Shown: positions 17,100-27,092, numbered from the stretch's first letter. The stretch is DNA of 30,771 bases from Prorocentrum cordatum (GCA_963575745.1 CAUYUJ010020757.1:54017-84787), one strand, 5' to 3'. The notes: generated from the letters alone by a model not told the origin. Numbers and translations: made by a program.

Positions 17100-17535
17100 C
17101 CTTCCCCTTCTGCGCGCCCCCCTGGCTCGTCCGTTGTCGCGTTCTTTGGCTTGTCCCCTGGCGCTTTCCCTGCCCGTTCCGTGGCGCGTCCCTTGCCACG
17201 TCCGCTGACACGTTCCCTGGCGCATCCCCAAGTGCGCCCCCGGCACATTCCGTGGCGCGTTCATGCGCACTGCGCCCCGTGTCGTTCCGTTCCGCTTCGG
17301 AATTGAGTCGGACCTTTAGCTCGAGTTGATTGTTTCTTCTGCGACCTTCGACTTGAGCCAGCTCTGGGCGACATGGGCCGTCAGGCAGCTCGAGCTTAAG
17401 ATCCGAATCAGTTCGGGCAGGTCCCGTGGCGCGTCCCCTTTGTACATCGTGCGGCGCGTTGGCACGTCCCCTGGCACGTCTTCTGGCACGTTCAGTGGCG
17501 CGTCCCCTGGCACGCCACTGTGCGGCGCGTCACAG
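17100..17535 (+). repeat. 12-bp minisatellite in two blocks
   Basis: The unit ggcacgtcccct and variants (ggcgcgtcccct, ggcacgttccct) fill 17,105-17,275 and 17,418-17,535. The 17,301-17,413 inverted-repeat element lies between the blocks, so it probably inserted into one array. Frames through it read four-residue repeats (for example LARP) and are not genes. Confidence 0.8.
17301..17413. mobile_element. Small TIR element K (113 bp)
   Basis: 28-bp arms: aattgagtcggacctttagc (from 17,301, ending tcgagttg at 17,328) pairs with 17,386-17,413 (cagctcgagcttaagatccg, then aatcagtt) at most positions. It sits inside the 12-bp minisatellite, which makes a late insertion likely. A target duplication cannot be recognised in the repetitive flank. 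Only this copy was seen. Confidence 0.55.
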
Positions 17536-17689
17536 CGCAGAGCATCACAACACAGCCCCTGGCACAGTGTCATCACCGTTGATGTCTTCAGCATTGCCAC
17601 TGCCCATCGCCCAATTGAGGTGCTTAGAAACGTTTCCATGCCTTGCAGTTCTAAATCCGTTTACGGGTTCGTGGGTCGATCATGTACAA

Positions 17690-18170
17690 GGCTCTCATGG
17701 GCTTTTTGGGACCCTCTGCGGGCCTCTTGGGGGCATGCTGGGGGTCCTGGGTGGCATTCTGTGGGGGGGGCTCCCGGGGTCCCTGCGGGTCCCCCTTGCA
17801 GGGCCTCTCTTGGGCCCCTCTGGGCGCCCTCTTGAAGGTTTTGAGTTGTCTTGCGGGGGATCTCTTTGTCCCTCCTGGGGCTTTCTTGGGCCGTCTCCGG
17901 GCTTTCTGGCCCCTCGCGCCGTTTTGGGCTTGCAGACGCCCGCCAGTGCGAGGACGCCGAAATCATTGAACATGTTTATGGGCAGTCCAGGACTACTGCC
18001 TCGCGAGGCCCTCCTCGGGGTCCTCTACGGGTCCTTTTTCGGTGTCTTCGGCCATCTTGAGGCAATCTTGGGCGTCCTAAGGCCTCTCCTGCGTGTTCCG
18101 GCCCTTCTGGAGCCATCTTGGAACGCATCCTGGGTATCTTGGCCGTCTTGAAAGGCTATCTTGGGGCCGA
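17690..18170 (+). repeat. G-rich degenerate repeat, block 1
   Basis: A short unit of the tcttggggcc type (about 10-15 bp, variable) repeats with many changes. Examples: ggcctcttgggggcatgctg, ttgggccgtctcc, ggcgtcctaaggcc. A second block of the same kind lies at 19,660-20,210. Gly/Leu/Pro-rich frames on both strands are artefacts of the repeat. Confidence 0.7.
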
Positions 18171-18189
18171 TTTTGAGTCTTGAGGTTCA

Positions 18190-18610
18190 ACTGTGTTGCT
18201 GTGCCTGCAGGCTACAACAACGGCTCCTGCCTGAGATGTTTTTGCAACTTGTTCAGTAATCGCTCTCTCGCTACATGTTTCTGCAAATCGAGAATCGTGC
18301 CCCCGCCTGATACACCCTAACATGTGGTCTCGATTTCAGAGTGGCACTCCCGCCTTTCCGGGATCGAGCTCGAGCTCTCGCCCGCGGCCTCCATTCAGCT
18401 CTTTCACCCAGGAACTGTGCTCTCGCTTGGGGCCTCCTGCGGACTCGCCCAAGCATCCCGCAGCCCGCTCTCGCAGATCGGGAGTCGCGCTCGCTCGGCG
18501 CCCGCTCTGCTGCCCCGCTCGTCCGACGACCTGCCTGTCAGGGTCCGCCCGTCGGGGTCTGCCCCCCCGCCCCGTTGGGGCCCACCCTCCCGCCCTGACC
18601 GCCCGCTCGA
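18190..18610 (-). repeat. Minisatellite D and GC cluster, reverse orientation
   Basis: Starts with ctacaacaacggctcctgcc and continues with tgcaaatcgagaatcgtgcc, cactcccgcctttccgggat and gctctcgcagatcgggagtc. These are reverse complements of the 7.2-8.7 kb units including their ggagccgttgttg end. The GC cluster with gtcagggtccgcccgtcggg follows at 18,535-18,610. The order cluster-array-GTTGTTG is kept, so the composite was moved as one piece. Confidence 0.7.
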
Positions 18611-18719
18611 ACTCAAAGGAGGAAAGGCCAACATGGGGCCCAAACCATCGTAGAATCAGTGATTTTGGCTTCCTCGCCGAGGCCGTTTTGGACGCCCTGA
18701 CCGCTCGCGGCCCCCCCCC

Positions 18720-18790
18720 GTCCAGGTCCACGGGGAGGGGGTAGGGGGAGGGGTAAACCCCTCCCCGAAGGGGAAGAGGGAGAGGTGGAA
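18720..18790. repeat. G-run cluster with palindrome
   Basis: Four or more G runs (ggggagggggtagggggagg) could form a G-quadruplex. They join a small palindrome aggggtaaacccct. No gene next to it. Confidence 0.6.
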
Positions 18791-18870
18791 GAGGAAACGC
18801 TCTAAACCACCGACGCCCAGAGGGCTGGTGGGATTCAAAGGAGGAGAGACCACCTGGACCGGACAGTTGG

Positions 18871-18960
18871 CGTTTACTGAGCGGCCCTGGGCGTTTACTG
18901 AACGGCCCTGCCCTGTGCGATTCCTCCTCTGGCCGCGTTCACTGAGCGGCCCTCGCGTGT
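18871..18960 (+). repeat. 21-bp tandem repeat, three units
   Basis: cgtttactgagcggccctgg (18,871), cgtttactgaacggccctgc (18,892) and cgttcactgagcggccctcg (18,936). The first two are adjacent with a 21-bp period; the third follows after a short gap. No coding role seen. Confidence 0.8.
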
Positions 18961-19023
18961 CGGGGTGGTTCTTCTCGGGGCGGATTTCCTGCCCTGTGTG
19001 GTTGTTCCGCTCGCCCGACCCGC

Positions 19024-19088
19024 CCGTCCAAACCCTACACCCTAAACCCTAAACCCTACACCCTAAATTCTAAACCCTAAACCGTCCA
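19024..19088. repeat. Interstitial telomere repeat flanked by 7-bp direct repeat
   Basis: 19,031-19,081 is exactly seven 7-bp units plus two bases: AACCCTA, CACCCTA, AACCCTA, AACCCTA, CACCCTA, AATTCTA, AACCCTA, AA. Read on the other strand it is TTTAGGG, the telomere repeat of plants, many green algae and dinoflagellates. ccgtcca stands on both sides (19,024-19,030 and 19,082-19,088). Known: short telomeric inserts arise when telomerase or telomeric DNA is used in break repair, often with small duplications. Inference: this happened here. The surrounding GC cluster belongs to the composite repeat. Confidence 0.85.
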
Positions 19089-19451
19089 GGTGGGCCGCTT
19101 CGCTTCCTCGGGAGCCCGCTCGCCAGAGTGTCCCTGCGCGCCCCGTCCCCCCCGTGGGGGTCTCCGCCTGCTCGGCTCACCCGAGAGGGACCTGCCGTGA
19201 GGGTCCGCTCGCGAGGCCCGCCTGTCAGAGGAGGAAAAGGTACCCATACGGTAGAGGGAAACAATTACTGAGCACTCCCCCTCCCCCCCAAACTCAACGT
19301 TGGCACGCGCGGGGGAGACTGCGGTCAAAGTGCATCTCGTCAGACCCACCGCCAATTTTGAACATTGGGGGGAGGGGGAAGCGTTGATGGATGAATGTGG
19401 CATGAGTGTTCGCTAATTTGTTCCGAGGCCTGTACCTCTACCCCCTCGCCC

Positions 19452-19585
19452 GTTTTCCCCTTTTTGGGGCCACCTGGGAGGCCCTCGTCGCCACCGCTGG
19501 ACTCGCCTCGAAATTCTGGTCAGAACGCACCGGGGGAGAGGCCTGGGGAGTCGCAGTATCGGCACCTTTTGGTTTTTCTAGCTTG
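19452..19585 (+). repeat. Dispersed repeat F, copy 3
   Basis: Matches 12,200-12,315 word for word over most of its length (cctgggaggccctcgtcgcc, actcgcctcgaaattct, agaacgcaccggggg, gagtcgcagtatcgg, ttttggttt). It has no TIR or flanking duplication that I can see and contains no open frame of note. Confidence 0.75.
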
Positions 19586-19659
19586 TTTTGTTCAAGGGGC
19601 TTGCGCCATTCCGCCGAACCCCACGAGCAGTGAGTGTTTATGACGATCGGGGACGTCGT

Positions 19660-20210
19660 ATCCTCTCTGGGGCCTCTTGGAACATCTTGGGGGCACGCGG
19701 GAGGCTTTGGAGGGCCGCGTGGGGGCATCTGGGGGGCTTCTTGGGAGCGTCTTGGAGGTCTTTTGGGGCCTCTTGAGGGCCCTCGGGTGCCTCCGGGGGT
19801 CTCGAGGGGCCGTCTCAGTGGGAACGGCTCGAAGTGTCAGTTCGTATTCCCCCTCTTGGGCTTTCTTGGAGCCCTCTTGGGCCGCCTTCAGGGCCCCCTG
19901 GGGCTGTCTTCGGGCCCTCTTGGGCCGTCTTGGGGCCTTCTTGGAGGCGCCATAGGCAGTCTCTGTCAAAACGTAAAATGCGAGTGAGACGATTCTGACC
20001 TCTTGGTCCTTTCCGCGATCCTCTTGAGGCGCTTTTGGGCTGTCTTGGGGGCCTCGTGGGCCATCTTGAAGCCATCGTGGATCTTCGTGGGGCTACCCTG
20101 AGCCGTCACGACGCTCCCTTCGACTGTCTTGGCGCTCTGTCTGGGCCCTGTTGGGCACTTGCCTCGGGGCTTTTTGGGGGCTCCGGAGAGCCCCCGGGAC
20201 GGTTGGCGCG
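19660..20210 (+). repeat. G-rich degenerate repeat, block 2
   Basis: The same tcttgggg-type unit as 17,690-18,170 (cttgggccgtcttggggcct, ggggcctcttgagggccctc). A poly-C run of about a dozen bases follows at 20,219-20,231. The block between repeat F copy 3 and 20,500 has no recognisable gene. Confidence 0.7.
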
Positions 20211-20559
20211 CTCGTTTCCCCCCCCCCCCCTTTTCTCGGATTTTGGACCCCGGGGGCGGGGGAAGGCAGTAGGGGGGCAGTCAACTGTTTCACACGCCTT
20301 CTTTCAGCCCTGGCAAGCGGGGGTCGGCGGACCTTGTCGGGGCTTCTACGGAGTTTGCCTTGAAGAGAGCCCCCCCCAAATGGGCCGGGTTCAAAGACAA
20401 GGGCAGCGGGGCGGGAGTCGAGGGCTTGGGGTATATTTGTTGGAAGGACATGTCAGCAAATGGGGCGAACAACATTGAAGTGATTTTTATTTTCTGAGAA
20501 GTAATCAAAGTTGAACCCCCCTTTCACTGGTCCCCGTTGTGTCTTTTCATTTAGGTGCC

Positions 20560-20945
20560 CCTCTGAGGAGCGTACCTTGTTTGTTGGCAGGGAAAGTTGT
20601 CCTGCTCAAACTGTGTTTCCTGACCCCCGGATGGCAACAACGACAATGTCTCCCGCCCGAGGCTTCCTCGCAATTAATTCAGCGATCACGCTCGCGCCCG
20701 AACTCCATGCAAATTATTTCGAGAATCCCGCTCTCGGCTGGAACTTCCTCGCCATTTACTCAGGCCCTGCGCTCTCGACGTCATGATAATCTCACCTTCG
20801 CGCTCGACGTCCTTGCGACTTGCAGGAACCGTGCTCTCGCCTGCGACCTCTTCCCACTGCCCCGCCCGCCCGCACCCCCCCCGCCCGAACCGCCCGCTGA
20901 GGCCCGCCCGCCCGACCCGCCAGTGACGGTCCGCCCGTTCGCCTT
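20560..20945 (-). repeat. Minisatellite D with GC cluster, second reverse copy
   Basis: gtctcccgcccgaggcttcc, tcgcaattaattcagcgatc, cgctctcggctggaacttcc and tcgccatttactcaggccct are reverse complements of the forward unit at 7.2-8.7 kb. The cluster cgcccgacccgccagtgacg follows at 20,910-20,930. A third cluster of the same type lies at 21,480-21,545. No gene recognised. Confidence 0.75.
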
Positions 20946-20999
20946 CTTGGAAGCCTGCCCACCCTCGGAGCTCCTCCTATGTATACTATGCCGTCCCTC

Positions 21000-21721
21000 C
21001 TGTCTCGCTCCTCCTCCCTCCCGTCCTGCTGCTGCTGCTGCTCCTGCTCCTCCTCCTCCTCCTCCTCCTCCTCCTCCACTCGCGCACGCTGTGCATTATG
21101 AGACAGCCGACGTGCAGTCGCTCCCGCAAAGCGGCGAGTTCGGGCTGGCATTGTCGTTTGCCCACGCGCTCCGGCGTATGGCAGTTCGTTCGTTCGTTCG
21201 TTCGTCCACCCTCGGAGGGATGCCAACAATACACAGCCTCCAGCCCTGGCCAGGTCCAGCCCTGGGCCCTGGACCGGTGGCGGTGTGTTGTCTGGAGCTC
21301 TCCTGCACCCCGCTCTTCATGTCCCGCCAGGACCACCCGTTGGGGTTGAGTCGGGCATGCCCCCCCCCAGAGGAGGCATGCTCCAAAGCAGTAAACAAGC
21401 AGTCTGGAGACGATTGTTCTTATGATTTTCGCGTATGTTTGAGCATGTTTTGAGAACCTTTTATTTCTCCTCGAAACTCCGCCCGCCTGGCCCACCCGTG
21501 AGGGTCCGCCCGCCCGACCCGCCCGATCTCGCCCGCCCGCCCTGATGGGCTTGTTTTCCACCACCACCACCACCACCACCACCACCACCAAAAATTGGAG
21601 GCGGAGGGGGTCCTCCTCCTCGTCCTCCTCCACCACCTCCTCCTCCACCTCCTCCTCCTCGTCCTCCACCTCCTCCTCCTCCTCCTCCTCCTCCTCCTCC
21701 TCCTCCTCCTCCTCCTCCTCC
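21000..21721. repeat. Triplet microsatellites (CTG/CTC, CCA, CCT)
   Basis: (CTG)n/(CTC)n at about 21,022-21,078, (TTCG)4 at 21,185-21,202, (CCA)n at 21,558-21,590 and (TCC)n with few interruptions at 21,612-21,721. The 21,080-21,470 interval between them shows no gene that I recognise. Confidence 0.95.
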
Positions 21722-22111
21722 ACGGGAAGGCTTCTTAGTAGCACCCCAGCTTCCTAGAGGGAAGCAGCGAACGTGCGCGTCTGCTCGCGCGCTCCGGGGC
21801 AACGTTAGACGTGGCGAACCCAGACCCCCTCGCGAGGTAATAAAAATCTCGACCGGAGTGTTTTTGCTGTTTTCGGCTTCTGGGGGCCCTTACTAGGCCT
21901 CGGGACCATCAACAAAACGAATCAGGAAAAATGGGTCCCAATGGGGTCCAGACCTCTGGGGGTCGACGTTGTGGAAAGTCACGACGTCGGGCATCTGCGA
22001 ACGACGCTGGGAACGACGACCCCCCATCTCTAATGCTGTTTGTTGTCCTTTTTAACTTGGCTTCGCTCCCGAAGAGTTCGGGGCTTGCTAGTGCCATCCA
22101 TCATGCCCGCA
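21722..22111. other. No recognisable gene (390 bp)
   Basis: GC-rich mixed sequence. Open frames on both strands are short and show no motif. A few words (cccaatggggtccagacctc, ttttcggcttctgggggccc) recall 14,640-14,760, but I could not align them well by eye. Confidence 0.4.
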
Positions 22112-22266
22112 TGGAGGAGGAGGCGGAGGAGGAGGAGGAGGAGAAGGAGGAGGAGGAGGAGGAGGAGGAGGAGGAGCAGGAGCAGGAGGAGGAGGAGGAG
22201 GAGGAGGAGGAGGCGGTGGAGGTTGGGATAAGGCGCCCGAAGATGATGATGATGATGAGGAGGAGG
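22112..22266 (+). repeat. (GAG)n and (GAT)n microsatellites
   Basis: GGA triplets with scattered gcg and aag interruptions at 22,112-22,222, then (GAT)n/(GAG)n at 22,234-22,266. Frames through it read poly-Glu or poly-Arg. Confidence 0.95.
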
Positions 22267-22599
22267 AGAACCCGTGTAAGCTCAAGAGTCATGAACGATG
22301 TCGGAATAAACCGTCCCTCCAAGCTCCCTCTTCATAGGCCCCTAAGACTCCCTACAAGGGTTCATTTTCTCTGAGGGAACTGCCTCGTTGGAAGACAACC
22401 GCTTGACGACTTTGAAGCATGCCAAAACATTCTTCCCGGGATTCCAAGGCCACGGATCAACCTGATTGTTGCGTCTTGACGATCTTGAATCGTGCCAGAA
22501 CGCCATTCTTTGGACTTCAACACCGCGAATCAAAGTAACTGTTACACTCTACAAATCCGGAATATTTCCCACACGACATTTTTCATTTTTGGTACGTTG

Positions 22600-22970
22600 A
22601 TCATGGGAGTTCGTGAAATTTCTGCAAGTGTTTAACATACATGTACGCGGCGCTAAGGCGAGAGCCACATTTTGACAACCACCCGCCCTCAATCCGTTAA
22701 GCTCTTGCAATGTTTTACAACGCATGTGCGCGGTGCCTAGGTGAGAGCCTCATTTTGAAAACCACCCGCCCTCAATATGTGAAACTCTTTGACACTGTTT
22801 AAGGCACATGTGCGCGGCGCTACGGCGAGAGCCACATGTTGATAACCACCCGCTCTCAATCCGTGAAACCTTTGCAACTGTTTACAAAACATGTGCGCAG
22901 CGCTAAGGCGAGAGCCTCATTTTGAAAACCACCCGCCCTCAATGTGTGAAACTGTTGCCAATGTTTAAGC
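22600..22970 (+). repeat. 83-bp tandem repeat, about 4.4 units
   Basis: acccgccctcaat starts at 22,681, 22,764, 22,848 (as acccgctctcaat) and 22,931, a period of 83-84 bp. Each unit also holds catgtgcgcggcgctaaggc, gagagcc and attttgaaaacc. Differences are scattered point changes. The unit length is close to that of a tRNA gene, but no GGTTCGA-type loop or matching acceptor stem is visible. The sequence is less GC-rich than the surroundings and gene-free. Confidence 0.93.
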
Positions 22971-23319
22971 TTCAGGTCATAAATGGTGAGGAAGTCTCAG
23001 GCGAAACGCCGGGCCCGCCCTTTCGACCGGCCTCGGGGTGTGACAGGGAGGAATTATTTATAAGGAAAATGAGTGGAGGAGGAGAATTTCGATGTCCCCC
23101 CCCCTGAGCCAGCCCCCCCCCCGTACAGGTTACCGATGCTTTCTCTGGGGAGTCAGGTTCACCCAGTGCACAGAGGGGCTCCGCTTCTTCCTCTCTGGGG
23201 TTCCTCATGGCCGCCCTTCGACGGCACGTTCCCCCTCGTGCGCGCGCGTGCTCGTGCTGCTATCTGGCCCCGTTCCAGAGGGGGCCTCGCCCTCTTCGGC
23301 CCCGCCCCGCCCGCGGCGG

Positions 23320-23480
23320 GAGGCCGGCGGAGGCGGGCGCAGGCCAGCGCGGTGGCGTGGCTCTGCTGGCGTGCAGGCTCGGACGGGCGGAGGGCGGCTC
23401 GGCGTGGCTCCGGCGGAGGCTCGGCGTGGCCCCGCTGGCGGAGGCTCGGCGTGGCTCCGCAGGCGGGCGGCGGGCGTCAC
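23320..23480 (+). repeat. GC-rich ggcggaggctcggcgtggct repeat
   Basis: Three to five imperfect units of ggcggaggctcggcgtggct plus ccgc. Frames on both strands are Arg/Ala/Gly/Pro-rich. 22,980-23,320 and 23,480-23,870 hold mixed sequence and short C runs with no gene that I recognise. Confidence 0.65.
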
Positions 23481-23874
23481 CATGTTGGGGGTCGGGCTTT
23501 CTTCGCCATGGAGGAAGCTCGGCGTGATCCCAGCATGCTGATCGTAGGTGTGCGCGGCCCCCCCCCCCCCCAGGGGCGACGCGCGCACCGAGAGCTCCGA
23601 TAGTGCATGCGTCGTGGCGGGCGCTTTCTGGCCACACCGCTCGGGAAACGATATGCTACAATATGGGTATCGGAGGTTGGGGGGTGAGATCACAGTGAAA
23701 CGCAGACCCCCCACCGGGAAATAAGTTTCGGTTTCGTGTTCGTATCGTGCGTGCGGGCGAGGCGAAGCCGTATCAGTTCTTGTTGGTCTCCCCACAGCTG
23801 GAGCTCTCTTCGCTATGGGCCACTGAGGGAAGCGGGTCCTGAGGTTTTCCACCGTTTTCGGGCTCTCAGGGCCC

Positions 23875-24015
23875 TCCACTAGGGGGCCACACGCGAACCC
23901 TACCCCTACCCCCCACCATTTCTGAGGGGGAGGGTGGGGAGCGAAGTGAACCCCACCCTCCCCCGCAGAAATCGTGGGGGGTAGGGGTAGGGTTCGCGTG
24001 TGGCCCCCTATCCAC
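23875..24015. mobile_element. Near-perfect fold-back element J, copy 2 (131 bp)
   Basis: 23,880-23,939 and 23,951-24,010 are inverted copies matching at 58 of 60 positions. Both start tagggggccacacgcgaacc, and only an 11-bp spacer separates them. TCCAC stands on both sides (23,875-23,879 and 24,011-24,015), a 5-bp target duplication. Only two changes between the arms suggest a recent insertion or active arm homogenisation. The terminal ggccac and gaaccctacc words are shared with the diverged copy at 15,960-16,101. No coding capacity, so movement would need a transposase from elsewhere. Confidence 0.88.
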
Positions 24016-24279
24016 ACGGCCCGGGGCTGCCAGAAAACGACTCAGGACGAAGAGCTGTTCCCCTGGGGGGAAGGCTCCGGGGTCCAGAGGACCCGTTTCC
24101 CTCAGAGAGCCCGCTGCCCCCAGCGCCGGATTTGGAGCTCCCGCGATGCCCAGGATGTGGCAGACGTTTCTCTGTCGTGTCGCTGCGCGCGGGCGGCGCG
24201 GGAGGTCACGGCAGATGCATCGGCCCTCCGCCCCGTTCGCCGCTCCCGCCCACGCGCCCGGGCGATCCCCCGCCTCGTC

Positions 24280-24718
24280 CCCCATCCCTCCTCCTCCTCC
24301 TCTTCCCCCCCTCCCCCCTCGTCCCTCCTCCCCCCCCCCCCCCCTCCCCTCTCGTCCCTCCTCCCCCCTCCTCCCCTCCCCTCTCGTCCCTCCTTCGCTT
24401 CCCCCCCCTCACCCTCTCGTCCCTCGTCCCCTCCTCCTTCTCCTCCTCGCCCTGCCCGCGGGAATCCCATTCTCTCTCTCTGAGGGGTCGAGGATTGGCG
24501 GCGAGCCTGGGGGGGGGGGGAGCGAGAGGGGGCGGGCCTTCCCAGGGGTGCTCTCAGGAGGCCCCTGGCCTTCCTGGGGGAGCTTCTGGAGACTTGCTCC
24601 GAGGAGGGGGGCGGCCTTTTCAGAAGGCCAGAGGGGGGGCTTCTGAGAGGCCCCGCCTCCTCCTCCTCCTCCTCCTCCTCCTCCTCCTCCTCCTCCTCCT
24701 CCTCCTCCTCCTCCTCCC
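24280..24718. repeat. Polypyrimidine region and (TCC)n
   Basis: C/T-rich sequence at 24,281-24,455 and a pure (TCC)n at about 24,656-24,717, with GC-rich sequence containing gaaggcc and cttctgagag words between. Long frames here are Pro/Ser or Gly/Glu/Arg repeats. Confidence 0.93.
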
Positions 24719-25160
24719 ACCACTGGGCTGTCCGCCAAGAGGAGAGGAGCATGACATGGAGCCCCCTTGTACACTGGCCGCAGGCGCCCAACAGAGAGCA
24801 GCTGCCAGAGTGCTTCTTGAATGTGGCACAGGCGTTTGCTCGCTTGTCCTCATCGCTCGTTGAAGGATTGTAATCAGGAGGAGGGGGTTGTCAGCATGCC
24901 AGATGGGCGACGGAACTTGGGAAAGATATTGAAGCGAGTGAACAAGATCCGGTGGGCGAGAGAGACGTGAGACGAAGATGTAGGAAGATATAGAGGATTT
25001 GGTGGGAGGCAATTATTGGAAAGCAGGGGAGCAATGACGTTGGTGGGAGAGGGGTGTGTCCGGAAAGGAGGGAGAAAGGGAGGGCTGGAAGGACGGACGA
25101 TGATAAAAATGAGCCAACGAGGGTACGAGGCGCGAAGGGGGAAGGCGTCCAGACACTGGA
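24719..25160. other. No recognisable gene (442 bp)
   Basis: Moderate GC, purine-rich on the + strand from about 24,880 to 25,140. Minus-strand frames are open but Ser/Pro/Leu-rich and have no motif. Confidence 0.4.
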
Positions 25161-25402
25161 TACATGTACACGTGCATGCATGATATGTGTGCACACACGT
25201 ATATATGTGCCTATGCACACGCATCTGTATACTTACACTTGTATATATATGTATATATGTATATATATATGCGTATATCCATACAACTGTATGCTCATAT
25301 ACATGCATATATATACATATGTATATATATATATATATATGCATATCTAGATGCACACATGCGTATGCTTGTATACGTGTTTGCGTACACAGCATGTGCA
25401 GC
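25160..25402. repeat. Alternating purine-pyrimidine tract
   Basis: For about 240 bp the bases alternate purine and pyrimidine with few breaks, mixing (TA)n, gtgcatgcatg, gtgcacacacgt and tatgcgtatatc. It is less regular than a microsatellite. Such tracts can adopt Z-DNA or cruciform shapes. Frames read Tyr/Ile/Met/Cys-rich peptides and are not genes. Confidence 0.85.
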
Positions 25403-26685
25403 AACAGAGACAGAGACAGAGACAGCCAGAGAGAGGGAGAGATAGGTCCTTCTTCTGCATGCCGTGACAAACCTCCGCGCGTGCTGCTCTCGGGCTTCCT
25501 TCATTGCCCCGGCGCCCGACGTCCAGGTCAGATCTCTCGCGCGTGCGACCGACGCCCGACCGCCCACGACGCCTCCTCCGCCTCCTCCTCCTCCTCCTCC
25601 TGCCCCGACGCCCCGACGGCCTCCGCCGCGCCTTGTGGTATCACAGAGACCTTGGTATCTGGTTCTGCGTCTCGTGCGGTGTCGTCGGCCAGGCCCAGCT
25701 CTGGGGCAAGGGGAACCCGTGCCGTCCCCATTCCGATCCCAAGGCCAGGCGCGAACATCTCGACAGCGTGTCTCACGACCTGTCGCCGCTGACGGCACCA
25801 CGACCGGCTTTTCGCCTCCCGGGACTTCGCCACCGGGCTCCCGTCCAAGGCGTACCTTTTCCTGCACTTCGACTTCGGCACCGCCTGATCCCAGGGCTTT
25901 GCCCTCTCTCGGCCTTGACGTGTGGTGCCGCCTCCTTTTGCCCCCCCCCCCCCCCCCCTCTGCCAATTGAAGCTGTGCGCGGCCCGCTTCGCCTCTGTCG
26001 GAAGAGGCCCGCTCTCGACCCGCAGATCAAAAAGTCTCGCGACCTGTTTCCTGCGTGCCGAGCTCGGCCTTCTGTCCCCGCGCGATGGCGGAGCTCCTGC
26101 ACGTCCCGACCGCCCGGCCGCCCGGGCGCCCGACCGCTCCGCCGCTGGCCGCCCGCCGCCCGACTCCCCCCCCGCCCCCGCCAACCCTGGGGGCGCCCAC
26201 GCAGCCCAGGCGCCGCAGCCAGGGCCACTGGCTTGGCATCGCCCGGACGTGTGCATTTGTTTTCGGCGAGAACCATCGAGGACCATCCTGGTCCGCCGAG
26301 CAAAACAAGCAACACGCACGAAACCGAACAATGCACGGGAAATGGACGTCCGGGCGACGGCAAGCTGGGTCTCTGGGTCTCAGAGACCCAGTGTTGCTGC
26401 CGCTCCTCTGCCCCCCCCCTCCTTCGCAAGCACTTGTGGAGTGGAGATTGAGTATTTGTCAGGTGGTGGATTAGGTATTTGGCAAGTGGTTGATTCGTTC
26501 CCGAGGGGGTTGGAAACACCGCGCTCGGTCTCTGGAGCCTGGGGCAACCAGGGGGGGAGATGGGCATCCAGGGGGGGGGATGCATCGACCCCCGATCGCC
26601 CACTGGTCGCCGAGAGGGGATGGCCCCAGCCTGCCCAGGAGCGTGCGGATTCACGATCGGGGGCCCCTCGCCGATGCATCGGCGA
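25403..26685. other. No recognisable gene; GC-rich with small repeats
   Basis: Contains (CTC)n at about 25,575-25,600, a poly-C run at 25,940-25,957, an inverted copy at about 25,990-26,040 of the 285-325 segment (shared gagagcgggcctcttccg), an 11-bp hairpin with arms ctgggtctctg and cagagacccag at about 26,368-26,394, and an imperfect inverted repeat (gatgcatcg, cccccgatcg) at 26,580-26,600 / 26,655-26,683. Long frames are Pro/Ala/Arg-rich without motifs. Confidence 0.45.
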
Positions 26686-26896
26686 TGCACAGTGGGGGCG
26701 CGCGTCAAGAAACCATGTGCTTTTCGCCAGGGTATCCTGGGTTTCTTCGCTCCTCGCGCTGCGCGGTGACTTCCCGCGGCCGTCGAAGAGGCTGTTGCGC
26801 TCGGGGTGCTCCAGGTTTCCCCTCGGGTGCGCCTCGCGCGCGGGCTCTCAGGGGTGGGCCTCTTGCGAGGGTTTCTTGCGGCCGCGCCCGCACTGC
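26686..26896. mobile_element. Small TIR element G, copy 2
   Basis: The left end (cacagtgggggcgcgcgtca, then agaaacc) pairs imperfectly with the right end (gggtttcttgcggccgcgcc, then cgcactgca). As in copy 1 at 11,116-11,294, cctgggtttctt starts 46 bp inside the CAGTGG end (26,736). It is GC-enriched compared with copy 1. No clear target duplication. No coding capacity. Confidence 0.5.
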
Positions 26897-27092
26897 ACCG
26901 CCGATTCCAGGTCGACGTTTCCCCCTCCGTGCTGGGCTCCCCCCCCCCGCATCGCGGCCCCTCAAGGGCCGATGGGGGAGCCTGGCCGTGGGCGTGGCGG
27001 CTCGTGGCCGGGGCTCGCCGTGGCCCGAGGAGCCCACCCCGCTCCCTGCACGGCGCTCCCCGTGGGAGCGCGATGGCTGTACCACACCACTA

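Noticed and set aside
21344-21392. Terminus of element I
   Set aside because: gtcgggcatgc and gaggcatgctcc resemble the left end of copy 1, but a C run replaces the middle and no right end follows. Too short to claim.
22600-22970. Tandem tRNA genes
   Set aside because: The 83-bp period is right for tRNA genes, but there is no T-loop motif, no closing acceptor stem and no plausible anticodon arm.
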